Shown here piece by piece: positions 25,239-34,657 of a stretch of 64,000 bases of DNA. Under the pieces are notes generated by a model that was not told the DNA's origin, did not search any database, and saw only the letters and a program-made list of their open reading frames with translations. Location of the stretch: assembly GCF_003259745.1 (NCBI RefSeq), contig NZ_QLMC01000001.1, forward strand, positions 868,001 through 932,000, in the 5' to 3' direction. The DNA comes from Larkinella arboricola. GTDB taxonomy: Bacteria > Bacteroidota > Bacteroidia > Cytophagales > Spirosomataceae. The first letter of the stretch is position 1. Every line of letters starts with the position of its first letter. The position numbers and the translations under genes are program-made.

Positions 25239-26954
25239 ATGAATCTTAATATAGATAGCATAAAAGCAACTACCTACGACGCCATTGTGGTCGGATCAGG
25301 TATTAGCGGAGGATGGGCGGCCAAAGAGCTGACCGAGAAGGGGTTGAAAGTGCTGATGCTCGAACGGGGCGAAGACATTAAACACATTGAAGGCTACAAA
25401 ACGGCCATGACCGATCCCTGGCAGTTTCCGCACCGGGGCCGGGTGCCTTCACAAATTGCCGAAGAACAGGCTGTGCAGGCCCGGACGGGTTACACCATCT
25501 CGGAAGCAACCGGTTACCTGTTCGTGAACGACAAGGAAAACCCGTATCTGGAAGATAAACGCTTCGACTGGATGCGCGGCTACCATACCGGAGGCCGTTC
25601 GCTGATGTGGGGCCGTCAGAGCTATCGATTGGGCGACCTCGATTTTGAAGCCAACATCAAAGAGGGCGTTGGTGCCGACTGGCCGATTCGCTACAAAGAT
25701 ATTTCGCCCTGGTACGATTACGTCGAGAAATTCATCGGCGTTAGTGGTTCCCGCGACGGATTGCCACAGCTACCCGACGGCCAGTTTCAGCCGCCAATGG
25801 ATATGTACTGCCTTGAAAAGCACGTCAAAGAGGCCGTAGCGAAAAAATTCAACCGGTCGATCACGATTGGCCGGGTGGCTCACATCACCAAGCCGACGGC
25901 GGAACAAACCGCCTTGGGCCGGGCGCAGTGCCAATACCGGAATCTGTGTAGCCGGGGTTGTCCGTTCGGCGCGTATTTCAGCACCCAGTCGGCTACGTTG
26001 CCCGCTGCCATGAAAACCAAGCGGCTGACGCTCCGTCCGCATTCCATCGTAACGTCCATTATTTACGACGAAGGAAAACAAAAAGCGACGGGTGTGCGCG
26101 TGCTCGATCAGTTGACGAACGAGGAAATGACGTTCAACGCCCGTATCATTTTCCTGTGTGCCTCGTCGATGGCTTCCACCTACATCCTGATGAACTCGAT
26201 TTCAAACCGTTTTCCGAACGGTTTGGGCAACGACAGCGGGGTGCTGGGCCACTATGTGATGGACCACCATTTCCGGGTCGGCGCCAGCGGTATGTACGAA
26301 GGCTTTACCGATAAATACTACTACGGTCGGCGGGCCAACGGTATTTACATACCGCGTTTCCGCAACCTGCCGGGTCAGGAAAAACGCGATTATCTGCGCG
26401 GATTCGGTTATCAGGGTGGGGCTTCCCGCCTGAACTGGGGCCGTGGTACGGCTACGGAAGGCTTTGGGGCTTCGTTTAAGGAAGAAATGACCAAACCCGG
26501 ACCGTGGGTGATGAACCTCGGCGGTTTCGGCGAATGTCTGCCGTATTTCGAAAACAAAGTCGTGATCGACAAGTCGAAGAAAGATAAATACGGGTTGGCG
26601 GTGCTGCGTTTCGATGCCGAATTCAAAGACAACGAAATGCGGATGCGGAAAGACATGGGTAACGACGCAGCCGAAATGCTCGAAGCCGCTGGTCTGAAAA
26701 ACGTGACGATCAACGACAACGGTTCGTGGCCGGGTCTGGGTATCCACGAGATGGGAACCATCCGGATGGGTAACGACCCGAAACAGTCGGTTCTGAATAA
26801 ATTCAATCAGGTTCATACGGTGAAGAACGTGTTCAACACCGACGGGGGCTTCATGGTGTCGGCTTCGTGTGTTAACCCGTCGCTGACCTACATGGCCATG
26901 ACTGCCCGTGCGGCCAACTACGCCGTACAGGAGATGAAGCGTCAGAACCTGTAA
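25239..26954 (+). CDS. GMC-family FAD-dependent oxidoreductase (gluconate 2-dehydrogenase large-subunit-like)
   Basis: 571 residues. The FAD motif VVGSGISGGWAAKELTEKG lies at about 17-35 and the GMC signature YHTGGRSLMWGRQSY near 115-129. A Cys-rich stretch CQYRNLCSRGCPFGA lies near 230. The C-terminal substrate domain ends with GIHEMGTIRMG and VSASCVNPSLTYMAMTARAANY. It probably oxidises a sugar or sugar acid in the periplasm and passes electrons to the respiratory chain; the substrate is unknown. It has no signal of its own, so export with the Tat-signalled small subunit is likely (inference). Its 3' end carries heptamer palindrome copy B. Confidence 0.9.
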   Translation: MNLNIDSIKATTYDAIVVGSGISGGWAAKELTEKGLKVLMLERGEDIKHIEGYKTAMTDPWQFPHRGRVPSQIAEEQAVQARTGYTISEATGYLFVNDKENPYLEDKRFDWMRGYHTGGRSLMWGRQSYRLGDLDFEANIKEGVGADWPIRYKDISPWYDYVEKFIGVSGSRDGLPQLPDGQFQPPMDMYCLEKHVKEAVAKKFNRSITIGRVAHITKPTAEQTALGRAQCQYRNLCSRGCPFGAYFSTQSATLPAAMKTKRLTLRPHSIVTSIIYDEGKQKATGVRVLDQLTNEEMTFNARIIFLCASSMASTYILMNSISNRFPNGLGNDSGVLGHYVMDHHFRVGASGMYEGFTDKYYYGRRANGIYIPRFRNLPGQEKRDYLRGFGYQGGASRLNWGRGTATEGFGASFKEEMTKPGPWVMNLGGFGECLPYFENKVVIDKSKKDKYGLAVLRFDAEFKDNEMRMRKDMGNDAAEMLEAAGLKNVTINDNGSWPGLGIHEMGTIRMGNDPKQSVLNKFNQVHTVKNVFNTDGGFMVSASCVNPSLTYMAMTARAANYAVQEMKRQNL

Positions 26955-26970
26955 GCCGTTCCGGCTTTTG

Positions 26971-27055
26971 GAATTAAGAGTGATGAGTTAAGAATGAAGG
27001 GTTGGCTGACGCAATCAGTAGTAACTCTTCATTCTTAACTCATCACTCTTAGCTC
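26971..27055. repeat. Heptamer-built intergenic palindrome, copy B
   Basis: Arms 26971-27003 and 27023-27055 (33 nt each), loop 19 nt. The arms pair at 30 of 33 positions. In heptamers the left arm reads GAATTAA, GAGTGAT, GAGTTAA, GAATGAA, then GGGTT. It is the best-preserved of three copies and lies 16 nt after the GMC stop. Confidence 0.88.
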
Positions 27056-27114
27056 TTTTAAGTGAATTATTTTTTTTATTCGGTGTTCTATCAGAGAAGA
27101 TACGTTACTTACTC

Positions 27115-29013
27115 ATGATTGAAAGACCCATTACCGACTGGTTGCCTCTAACGAAACAGGAAGTTGAGAAAAGAGGTTGGGATGAAGTGGATATTGTGCT
27201 GGTGTCGGGGGATGCTTACGTAGACCATCCGGCTTTCGGAACCGCCGTGATTGGTCGCATCATGGAAAGTGAAGGCTTTCGCGTGGCCATCATTGCCCAG
27301 CCCAACTGGAAGGATGACCTGCGCGACTTCAAAAAGTTCGGAAAACCGAAATACTTCTTTGGCGTGACGGCGGGCTGTATGGATTCGATGGTGAACCATT
27401 ACACGGCCAACAAGCGCCTGCGCTCCAATGACTCCTATACGCCCGGTGGGGAAGCGGGTTTCCGGCCCGACTACGCGACAATTGTTTACACCAAGATTCT
27501 GAAACAACTGTATCCCGACGTGCCGGTGTTGCTCGGCGGGATTGAGGCTTCGTTGCGCCGGGTTACGCATTACGACTACTGGCAGGACAGGCTGATGCCG
27601 TCCATTCTGGTCGATGCGCAGGCCGATATGCTGGTGTATGGGATGGGTGAGCAGCCCCTGCGCGAGATTCTGAGACTGGCGCGGCAGGGCGTTCCGTTTT
27701 CGTCGATGCGCAACATCAATCAGGTGGCGTTTCTGCACGACGCCAGCACCGAACTGCGGGACTACAACAACTGGAATACCGTGGCGCTGGCGAGTCATGA
27801 GGAGTGTCTGGACGATAAAATTAAATACGCGGCTAACTTCAAAATCGTTGAAGTAGAGTCGAATAAGTGGCAGGCCAACCGGATTGTGCAAAACGTGGGC
27901 GATCAGGTTCTGGTGATCAATCCGCCGTTTAAAACGATGGAGGAAGCCGAAATTGACAAGTCGTTCGATTTGCCCTATACCCGTCTGCCGCACCCGAAAT
28001 ACAAAAAGCGTGGACCGATTCCGGCCTACGAAATGATTAAGTTCTCGGTCAATATGCACCGGGGCTGTTTCGGCGGTTGCAGCTTCTGCACAATTTCGGC
28101 CCATCAGGGCAAGTTTATTGCGTCGCGGAGCGAAAAGTCGGTGCTGAAAGAAGTCGACGAAATCACGAAGCACCCCGACTTTAAGGGGTATATCTCGGAT
28201 TTGGGCGGACCGTCGGCCAATATGTACAAAATGAAGGGCAAAGATGAGTCGATCTGCGCCCGTTGCCAGAGCCCAAGCTGTATTCACCCGGTAATCTGCT
28301 CGAACCTCGATACCTCACACAAACCGCTGACCGAAATTTACCGCAAGGTGGATGCAAATCCAGCGATCAAAAAAGCGTTTGTCGGTTCGGGCGTCCGGTA
28401 TGATCTGCTGGTGGACGACTTCAACAAGAATAACCAGGACGGCAACCACGACGAATACATGGAGCAACTCGTTACGCGCCACGTATCGGGTCGGCTGAAG
28501 GTTGCGCCAGAGCATACTTCCGACGATACGCTGCGGATTATGCGGAAACCGTCGTTCAAGTATTTCAAGCTGTTTAAACAGAAATACGATAAAATTCAGG
28601 AGAAGTTTAACCTGAAACAACCACTGATTCCGTACTTCATTTCGTCGCACCCGGGTTGTGAAGAACAGGATATGGCTAACCTGGCCGCCGAAACCAAAGA
28701 TCTGGGCTTCCAGCTCGAACAGGTTCAGGACTTTACGCCTACACCGATGACCGTGGCTGAAGTGATTTATTACTCCGGAGTACACCCGTATACGCTGAAA
28801 CCGGTTAAAACGGCGAAGACGCGGGAAGAGAAGCAGGCTCAAAACCGGTATTTCTTCTGGTACAAACCCGAATACAAAGACTGGATTAGGAACCGTCTGA
28901 ACAAACTTAACCGGCCCGATCTGGTGGAGCGGTTGCTGGGTGCCAAAAAGGATAAGGGTGGTAAACCGGCGTTTTCGCGCAATTTTTCGGGTAAAAAGAA
29001 GGGAAACCGGTAA
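27115..29013 (+). CDS. YgiQ-family radical SAM protein
   Basis: 632 residues. The N-terminal domain (RPITDWLPLTKQEVEKRGW then VLVSGDAYVDHPAFG) is the YgiQ-specific B12-binding-like part. The radical SAM centre follows near residue 318 as RGCFGGCSFC, with cysteines spaced 3 and 2 apart to ligate the 4Fe-4S cluster. The C-terminal extension ends in a basic tail (GKKKGNR). YgiQ proteins are widespread but their reaction is not established. The gene stands alone, with an 85-nt or longer spacer on each side. Confidence 0.93.
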   Translation: MIERPITDWLPLTKQEVEKRGWDEVDIVLVSGDAYVDHPAFGTAVIGRIMESEGFRVAIIAQPNWKDDLRDFKKFGKPKYFFGVTAGCMDSMVNHYTANKRLRSNDSYTPGGEAGFRPDYATIVYTKILKQLYPDVPVLLGGIEASLRRVTHYDYWQDRLMPSILVDAQADMLVYGMGEQPLREILRLARQGVPFSSMRNINQVAFLHDASTELRDYNNWNTVALASHEECLDDKIKYAANFKIVEVESNKWQANRIVQNVGDQVLVINPPFKTMEEAEIDKSFDLPYTRLPHPKYKKRGPIPAYEMIKFSVNMHRGCFGGCSFCTISAHQGKFIASRSEKSVLKEVDEITKHPDFKGYISDLGGPSANMYKMKGKDESICARCQSPSCIHPVICSNLDTSHKPLTEIYRKVDANPAIKKAFVGSGVRYDLLVDDFNKNNQDGNHDEYMEQLVTRHVSGRLKVAPEHTSDDTLRIMRKPSFKYFKLFKQKYDKIQEKFNLKQPLIPYFISSHPGCEEQDMANLAAETKDLGFQLEQVQDFTPTPMTVAEVIYYSGVHPYTLKPVKTAKTREEKQAQNRYFFWYKPEYKDWIRNRLNKLNRPDLVERLLGAKKDKGGKPAFSRNFSGKKKGNR

Positions 29014-29079
29014 TGCCGTTGCAACCCTTTTGACGGCTGCCGTGTCATAAAGTACAGGGCCGGTTTTGACAACGGTAAA

Positions 29080-30339
29080 ATGAAAGCCAGATTTTGCAGG
29101 ACATTTTTTGTGGTATTGGTATGGAGCATCGTAGCCTCCTGCGACCGGATTACCGAAGAAGCCGTGCCCGATCCGGACCCAGTTGATCATGAAGAAATAG
29201 AATATTATACGCTGCCCGATCAGCAGGTTGCTATTGATCTGAAATCCATTTCCGGCCTGAATACCGTTACGACGCTACACATTACGCAAACGCCCCGCCT
29301 GGGACACGCGACGTTTAGCCGGAGCGGACTGCTGATTTATACCCCGCATTCTACCTTTGTGGTGGGCGAAGACCAGTTTATGGTCAGTGCCGCCAACGCG
29401 TCGAAATTGGCCCGGTCGTTCCGGATCAACATGGCCGCCGACAGCAGCCGGATTCCCTGCAATGCCGGGCCGCTGCCGGACTGGTACCGAACGCCGGAGA
29501 ATCAGGCGCTTACGATGGACGTGCTGAAAAACGACCGTTTTTGTGATGCTACGGTCGATCTGGCGAGTCTGGAAGTGGGCCAGCAACCGGAACACGGCAA
29601 ATTATCCGTCGAAAATGGGAAGATTATTTACACGCCCTCGGCGGGATTCAACGGTTTCGATTATTTCTTTTATAAAGTAAAAGCGGTTTTTCCGGATAAA
29701 AACCGCACGTTTCTGGCACCGGTCAAAATTGGTGTTGGCGACCCCTACAAAGATTGCCAGATTACGCTGCGCGACGACGACGTATACTGGAAGCAGTGGT
29801 TTATCACCGACTCGCTGCGCATTCCCGTACTGAGCAACGACCAACTTTGCCGTTCCCGCTTTGATTTGCCGATAACCATCACCCGGCCCCCTGTAAACGG
29901 TACGGTGAATGTGCGAAACAACACGGTGATTTACTACCCTGCCAACGGTTTTAAGGGCGAAGATCAGTTGAAATACCAGCGGTGCGACAATGGCGCGTGT
30001 CAGGAGGCCACCGCCCGAATCTCGATCAGCGGTCCGGAAGCCAACTGTGCGCTACAGGCCCGAAACGATAAGGGGCAGATTTCGTTGGCAGCTCTGTCTG
30101 CGGCCCCGAACCGGCGCGTGGTGTTTATCTACGCCCTTGGAAATGACCAGGTTTGCGTTCCTTTGCGGCAGATGGTAATTACCGATAATCCGTCTCAGGC
30201 TAATTTGCAGGTGTTACCCAACGGGGTGATTCTGTACCGGCCACCTGCGGATTTTAAAGGAAATCTGCAATTTACCTATGAACTGACGGACATACAAAGC
30301 AACAAGTCGTCGGCAACGGTCAATTTATCCATTAAATAA
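29080..30339 (+). CDS. Predicted lipoprotein with tandem cadherin/Ig-like domains
   Basis: 419 residues. The signal ends in SIVASC (Cys at about 21), a lipobox, so the protein is probably anchored at the cell surface. The rest consists of about four similar beta-sandwich units of 80-95 residues. Each carries a pattern like LPNGVILYRPPADFKGNLQFTYEL or ENGKIIYTPSAGFNGFDYFFYK, the Big_9/VCBS-type signature; units end near residues 110, 200, 310 and 415. Paired cysteines (PCNAGP, DRFCDA, KDCQI, LCRSR, CDNGACQ, NCALQ, QVCVP) suggest disulfides. It could be an adhesion or scaffold protein. It precedes a sigma-factor gene by 76 nt. Confidence 0.75.
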   Translation: MKARFCRTFFVVLVWSIVASCDRITEEAVPDPDPVDHEEIEYYTLPDQQVAIDLKSISGLNTVTTLHITQTPRLGHATFSRSGLLIYTPHSTFVVGEDQFMVSAANASKLARSFRINMAADSSRIPCNAGPLPDWYRTPENQALTMDVLKNDRFCDATVDLASLEVGQQPEHGKLSVENGKIIYTPSAGFNGFDYFFYKVKAVFPDKNRTFLAPVKIGVGDPYKDCQITLRDDDVYWKQWFITDSLRIPVLSNDQLCRSRFDLPITITRPPVNGTVNVRNNTVIYYPANGFKGEDQLKYQRCDNGACQEATARISISGPEANCALQARNDKGQISLAALSAAPNRRVVFIYALGNDQVCVPLRQMVITDNPSQANLQVLPNGVILYRPPADFKGNLQFTYELTDIQSNKSSATVNLSIK

Positions 30340-30415
30340 ATTCAGACGGGTGAGTTTGTTCACTGCACGAAAAAAACGTAATTCGTAAGATTACCGTCGA
30401 CTCCTCGGAAACCCG

Positions 30416-30967
30416 TTGTCAGAGATAGAACTGTTGCAGGCATGCCAGCGCCACGATGGGCGGGCTCAAACGGCTTTGTATGAACTTCACAAAGGCCGGA
30501 TGATGGGCCTGTGCCGTCGCTATGCCCGTTCGCAGCAGGAAGCAGAAGATATGTTTCACGAGGGATTCATTCGCATTTTTCAGCAGATTCATACCGTGGA
30601 GCAACCTGCCCGGCTGATTCACTGGATGAAACGGGTGATGGTGAATACCGCCATCAACTGGTACCACAAGCACCACCACGAACAATTCGAAACCGACTAC
30701 GAAGAAGCCTGGGAAACCAGCAACACCGACCATACCGACCTGCTGGCCCGCATCAGTACCGAGGAGTTACTCATGCTCGTTCAGGATTTGGCCGATGGCT
30801 ACCGTATGGTGTTCAACCTGTACGTCATTGACGGCTACAGCCACCTCGAAATAGCCCGGATGATGGGCATTTCGGAAGGAACATCAAAGTCGCAGCTGGC
30901 GCGGGCGAAAGACGTTCTGAAGCAGAAACTGAAAAAAATGGGCGTTTTCAGCTATGGCCACTACTGA
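30416..30967 (+). CDS. ECF-type RNA polymerase sigma factor
   Basis: 183-residue sigma-70 family factor. Region 2 (about 10-85) shows CRRYARSQQEAEDMFHEGFIRIF; region 4 (about 120-170) shows YRMVFNLYVIDGYSHLEIARMMGISEGTSK. Translation must begin at the TTG at 30416: there is an in-frame stop 30 nt upstream and no other start, and family members begin at this point. It overlaps the next gene by 14 nt. That gene encodes an inner-membrane-anchored protein with an N-terminal cytoplasmic segment, likely its anti-sigma factor. Confidence 0.92.
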   Translation: MSEIELLQACQRHDGRAQTALYELHKGRMMGLCRRYARSQQEAEDMFHEGFIRIFQQIHTVEQPARLIHWMKRVMVNTAINWYHKHHHEQFETDYEEAWETSNTDHTDLLARISTEELLMLVQDLADGYRMVFNLYVIDGYSHLEIARMMGISEGTSKSQLARAKDVLKQKLKKMGVFSYGHY

Positions 30968-32249
30968 CGAGGAATGGGAACGGCTTTTCCGGCAACGGTT
31001 CGAAAACTACAAGTCTGAACCGGATGAAGACGCGCTGGAACACATTCTGAGCCATGTAAAACCGGTGTCAGCCGGAAAATCATCGGCTCGCTGGAAAAAG
31101 CGGCTTGGTTCGGGACTGGTTGCGTTGGGCATTCTGGCCCTGTTACTGTTCAGCCTCTGGCAATACTTGCTGCCAACAGCAGCTGACCGCTCGAAATTGC
31201 CGACCGGAATTTCGGCTCGATCCACAAAAAACACGAACCCAGCGGAAGTTCCTTCTACTTACCGGGTTACGGATCCCGCAGCCCTGACCGCGGAAAAACG
31301 CCTATCCCGGGAGCGGGCGGAAGTCGTTGGCGAACCGTCTGATCAACGGGTGGCGATGAACCGGCGGACGGTTTTGCGGTGCTTGTTGGCACCGGAAATT
31401 ATTCCGGATATTCCCGCCGGGGAAAATATAGTGTCGGCTCTGTCTTCAACCGCACACCCGATTTCAGAACCGGAGCGGACCTGGGCACAGCCAGACTTCG
31501 GGCCCATTGTTGCTAGACCCGTCCACGCTCCATTGCTCATGGCAGCTTTGCCAAACGTTCGAATATCATCAACGGACCACACACCAACTGTTGAACCCGA
31601 CCGGCCAGGAATCAAGCCATCCTTTTTCACCAGCGTAATGCCGCTTTATACATTCCGGCAACTGACCCCTTCGCGGCAGGATGAGATCGTAATGGAGAAA
31701 ATCCGCCCGGCAACCGCGCTATCGGCCCGAACGGGTTGGCGGGTGCAGGCCGGAGCCGAGTGGGCACTCAGCCGCACGTTTGGGCTGCGGGTCGGGGTGG
31801 TCTATCAGCAGTTGCAGCAGCAATTGACGTACACGGCCCGCGCTCTGCGCTCCGATTCGTCAAAAGTGGAATGGATTGATCCGCAAACGATGAAGGTAAC
31901 GCCCTTATACCGGTCGCAGGAGCATCAGGTCAAAACCACCTGGCAGTATGCCGCCATAAGCGCGGAAGGCCGGTTGCAGTTAAATCCGGGGAAGGCCGGT
32001 TTGCGGCATTATCTGGCGGCTGGCGGTAGTCTGGGCTTTTTAATCAGTGGACGTTCCCGGCAAAACTGGCAGCCCATAGCACAGGCTTCTTACGGGATCG
32101 AGCGTCAATTGACCCAACAGGTGCGGCTACAGGTTGAACCGGGTATTGTTTATAATCTGCGCTCCATCAGCGATAATTCGCGGTGTTTCAGCGTCCGGCC
32201 TTACAGTTACGGCTTGGTTATCGGACTGCACTGGCAACCGAGTATATGA
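30954..32249 (+). CDS. Single-pass protein with an anti-sigma-like N-terminus and a beta-barrel-like C-terminus
   Basis: 431 residues. A charged cytoplasmic segment (1-46, with DEEWERLFRQRFENYKSEPDEDALE) is followed by one helix (about 51-70, GLVALGILALLLFSLWQYLL). A Ser/Thr/Pro-rich linker (about 75-235) leads to a C-terminal region (about 235-431) of amphipathic strands ending in SVRPYSYGLVIGLHWQ, like a porin-family beta-barrel. The start overlaps the sigma gene by 14 nt. The N-terminus and coupling suggest it holds the sigma factor at the membrane; whether the C-terminus truly forms a barrel is uncertain. Such pairs recur in Cytophagales. Confidence 0.72.
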   Translation: MATTDEEWERLFRQRFENYKSEPDEDALEHILSHVKPVSAGKSSARWKKRLGSGLVALGILALLLFSLWQYLLPTAADRSKLPTGISARSTKNTNPAEVPSTYRVTDPAALTAEKRLSRERAEVVGEPSDQRVAMNRRTVLRCLLAPEIIPDIPAGENIVSALSSTAHPISEPERTWAQPDFGPIVARPVHAPLLMAALPNVRISSTDHTPTVEPDRPGIKPSFFTSVMPLYTFRQLTPSRQDEIVMEKIRPATALSARTGWRVQAGAEWALSRTFGLRVGVVYQQLQQQLTYTARALRSDSSKVEWIDPQTMKVTPLYRSQEHQVKTTWQYAAISAEGRLQLNPGKAGLRHYLAAGGSLGFLISGRSRQNWQPIAQASYGIERQLTQQVRLQVEPGIVYNLRSISDNSRCFSVRPYSYGLVIGLHWQPSI

Positions 32250-32365
32250 TTTTTTTTACCTGATTTATTTAAAAAATATAAATTTTCTTAAACAACTTCA
32301 GAAGTCGGGGAGTTATTGTTAGTAATTGGTTCAATTATAACAACCATCATAAAACAAACTCAACG

Positions 32366-32911
32366 ATGAAAAAGATAGTAATGATGGGGGCTCTGTTAGT
32401 GGCGGTTGCCTTCAACGCAAAAGCGCAGACAACACCCGGTACAACAGGTACCTCCGGTTCAACATCTAACATGGGTACTGGCACGACGGTAAATCCGCAA
32501 ACGCAGACAACAACACCGCAGTCTACCTTACCGTCTACGACGGGAAGTACCAATACAACAAGTTATCCGCAGGGACAAGCACCGCTGGGAACCGTAAATC
32601 CTACTGGATCGACGGCAAATCCGCAGACGCAAACAGGCGTAGGAACGACACAGCAGCCAACGACCGGCACCACCACGATACCGCAGGATCAGGGCCAGAT
32701 GAGCCGCGAACGTCGTTCGACTGACCCAACGTCTAACCAGACCGATTCAGGCCAGGGAACGACGAACAGCAACTCAACCCTGAACAATTCAACGAATCCG
32801 AGCATGAACTCGGGCAATTCGAACATGAATACGAATGACCGGAAAAACCGTAGAAACAACCGGAACCGGGGTAATTCGAACTCGACAATGCAACGCGATA
32901 CGCTAAAATAA
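32366..32911 (+). CDS. Secreted Thr/Asn/Gln-rich low-complexity protein
   Basis: 181 residues. A clear signal peptide (MKKIVMMGALLVAVAFNAKA, cleavage before QTTPG) is followed by a mature part of almost only T, S, N, G, P and Q with no aromatic core, so it is intrinsically disordered. It ends with a basic cluster (DRKNRRNNRNRGNSN). No domain is recognised. A strong terminator follows. The neighbouring small gene also encodes a secreted, basic, disordered protein, so the two may be a surface or matrix pair (inference). Confidence 0.72.
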   Translation: MKKIVMMGALLVAVAFNAKAQTTPGTTGTSGSTSNMGTGTTVNPQTQTTTPQSTLPSTTGSTNTTSYPQGQAPLGTVNPTGSTANPQTQTGVGTTQQPTTGTTTIPQDQGQMSRERRSTDPTSNQTDSGQGTTNSNSTLNNSTNPSMNSGNSNMNTNDRKNRRNNRNRGNSNSTMQRDTLK

Positions 32912-32940
32912 TTAATAGAGAATCAGTTAGGTAATCCAGG

Positions 32941-32975
32941 AAAAGCAGATATCAGCTAGGTATCTGCTTTTTTTT
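32941..32975 (+). terminator. Rho-independent terminator
   Basis: An 11-bp perfect stem (AAAAGCAGATA at 32941-32951 with TATCTGCTTTT at 32961-32971), a 9-nt loop and a run of eight Ts ending at 32975. It ends transcription of the Thr/Asn-rich gene 13 nt before the next ATG. Confidence 0.9.
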
Positions 32976-32987
32976 CTCACTATTCCT

Positions 32988-33266
32988 ATGAAAAAGCTAC
33001 TTATTGCCATCCTGATCGGTATTTCGGCCTACAGCGTTGCCGGCATCAATTCCGATCATCAGTCTGCTACAAAACCGTCGGCGGTAGCTACTGCTGCGCA
33101 GGATACCACCCGAAAACAAAAAACAGATAAAACCGGAATGCAGGACCGGATGCGTCGGGGGCAGATCGACGATCGACGGCCCACAGGCGACCCGGATCCG
33201 AAGCAGTTACGTACTGATTCGCTCCGCCGGGGGGGCGCCATGAAGGTGGATACCGTCCGAAAATGA
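32988..33266 (+). CDS. Small secreted basic protein
   Basis: 92 residues: signal peptide (MKKLLIAILIGISAYSVAG), then a charged, disordered tail with many Lys, Arg and Asp (TTRKQKTDKTGMQDRMRRGQ). No family is recognised. The ATG comes 13 nt after a strong terminator, so it needs a promoter inside or past that hairpin, or reads through it. A short hairpin (GATTGG/CCAATC, about 33264-33284) follows its stop. Confidence 0.62.
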   Translation: MKKLLIAILIGISAYSVAGINSDHQSATKPSAVATAAQDTTRKQKTDKTGMQDRMRRGQIDDRRPTGDPDPKQLRTDSLRRGGAMKVDTVRK

Positions 33267-33352
33267 TTGGCCACGGTTTCCAATCTGCAAAGTAAAACGA
33301 TGGCGGCTGTGTCTTTGTAGTATACCGGTTCTTTACGAACGGTATCAACACC

Positions 33353-34657
33353 ATGCAGACTCCGCTTTTCAAGTTTGTTATTCTCTCAGGATTGCTTTTC
33401 TATTCATCGGTTGCGGCTGGACAAGGGCCCGCCGGATTCAATTACGACGAGGCTAAAGTGCCCTCCTATACGCTGCCCGACCCGCTGATTACCTCAACGG
33501 GAAAGCGCGTGACGACGGCCCGGCAGTGGGAACGTGAACGGCGCCCGGACCTGCTGCGGCAGTTTGCCAGCGAAGTGTACGGGACAACACCCAACCAACA
33601 GCTGGCAACCCGCTACGTGGTGAAGTCGGTCGATTCATCGGCCCTGAACGGAACGGCCATTCGCAAACAGATTTCTGTTGTCTGGACGGAGTACCCCAAT
33701 TTGCCTTCGCTGGACATTCTGCTCTATACACCCAAAAACGGTTCTGGACGAACGCCGGTTTTTGTGGGGCTTAATTACATGGGCAACCACAGCGTCAGTA
33801 CCGAACCCGGTATTGCGCTGGCCAAAAGCTGGTTGCCGGATCGGAAAGACGGCAAAGTGGTGAACAACCGGGCTACTGAAGCCGCCCGGGGTGTTCAGCA
33901 ATCACGCTGGCCGCTCGAACTGATTATAGCCAGTGGGTACAGTGTCGCAACGGCCCACTACGGTGATCTGGAACCGGACCATGCAGAGGGGTGGAAAAAC
34001 GGAATCCGGTCTGTGCTGGACCCGCCGACCCAATCACGGAGTGATAGCTGGCAGGCCATTGGCGTGTGGGCGTGGGGAATGAGCCGGATGCTGGATTATC
34101 TGGAGACGGACTCATCCGTTGATGCAAAACGAGCCATTGCCATCGGGCATTCCCGGCAGGGGAAAGCCGCTTTGTGGGCTGGCGCGCAGGACCAGCGGTT
34201 TGCCGCCGTTATTTCAAATGATTCGGGTGAGGGGGGAGCCGCTCCGTCGAGACGGATTTTTGGCGAAACCATCGAGCGGCTCAACACCACGTTTCCTTAC
34301 TGGTTTTGCCCCAAATACCGTACCTACAACAACCAGCCCACGGCCTTGCCGGTCGATCAGCATGAGTTACTGGCGTTGATTGCTCCGCGTCCGCTCTACG
34401 TTGCCAGTGCGCAGGAAGACCACTGGGCCGACCCCAGAGGGGAGTTTCTCAGCGCGCGGCAAACCGATCCGGTGTATCAGCTCTACGGAAAAAAAGGCAT
34501 CGGTACAGATACCTGGCCGGATATTCACCAACCCGTTGGCGAAACCGTCCGGTACCACATTCGCGCGGGGGAGCACGACGTGAAGCGCTATGACTGGGAG
34601 CAGTTTATTGCGTGGGCCGACAGGCACGTTAAAAGAGAAGATAAAAAGGGAAAGTGA
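33353..34657 (+). CDS. CE15-like glucuronoyl esterase
   Basis: Cleaves ester links between 4-O-methyl-glucuronic acid of xylan and lignin alcohols. 434 residues with a signal peptide (about 1-23, ending VAAGQ). The alpha/beta-hydrolase nucleophile elbow reads AIGHSRQGKAALW, with Ser267 in the place of the family GCSRxGK motif. An acidic NDSGEGG segment and a C-terminal GEHDVKRYDW with the likely catalytic His follow. An ATG at 33353 starts the signal peptide. A GH10 xylanase lies 1.7 kb downstream, supporting hemicellulose use. The last codons lie in a hairpin. Confidence 0.85.
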   Translation: MQTPLFKFVILSGLLFYSSVAAGQGPAGFNYDEAKVPSYTLPDPLITSTGKRVTTARQWERERRPDLLRQFASEVYGTTPNQQLATRYVVKSVDSSALNGTAIRKQISVVWTEYPNLPSLDILLYTPKNGSGRTPVFVGLNYMGNHSVSTEPGIALAKSWLPDRKDGKVVNNRATEAARGVQQSRWPLELIIASGYSVATAHYGDLEPDHAEGWKNGIRSVLDPPTQSRSDSWQAIGVWAWGMSRMLDYLETDSSVDAKRAIAIGHSRQGKAALWAGAQDQRFAAVISNDSGEGGAAPSRRIFGETIERLNTTFPYWFCPKYRTYNNQPTALPVDQHELLALIAPRPLYVASAQEDHWADPRGEFLSARQTDPVYQLYGKKGIGTDTWPDIHQPVGETVRYHIRAGEHDVKRYDWEQFIAWADRHVKREDKKGK

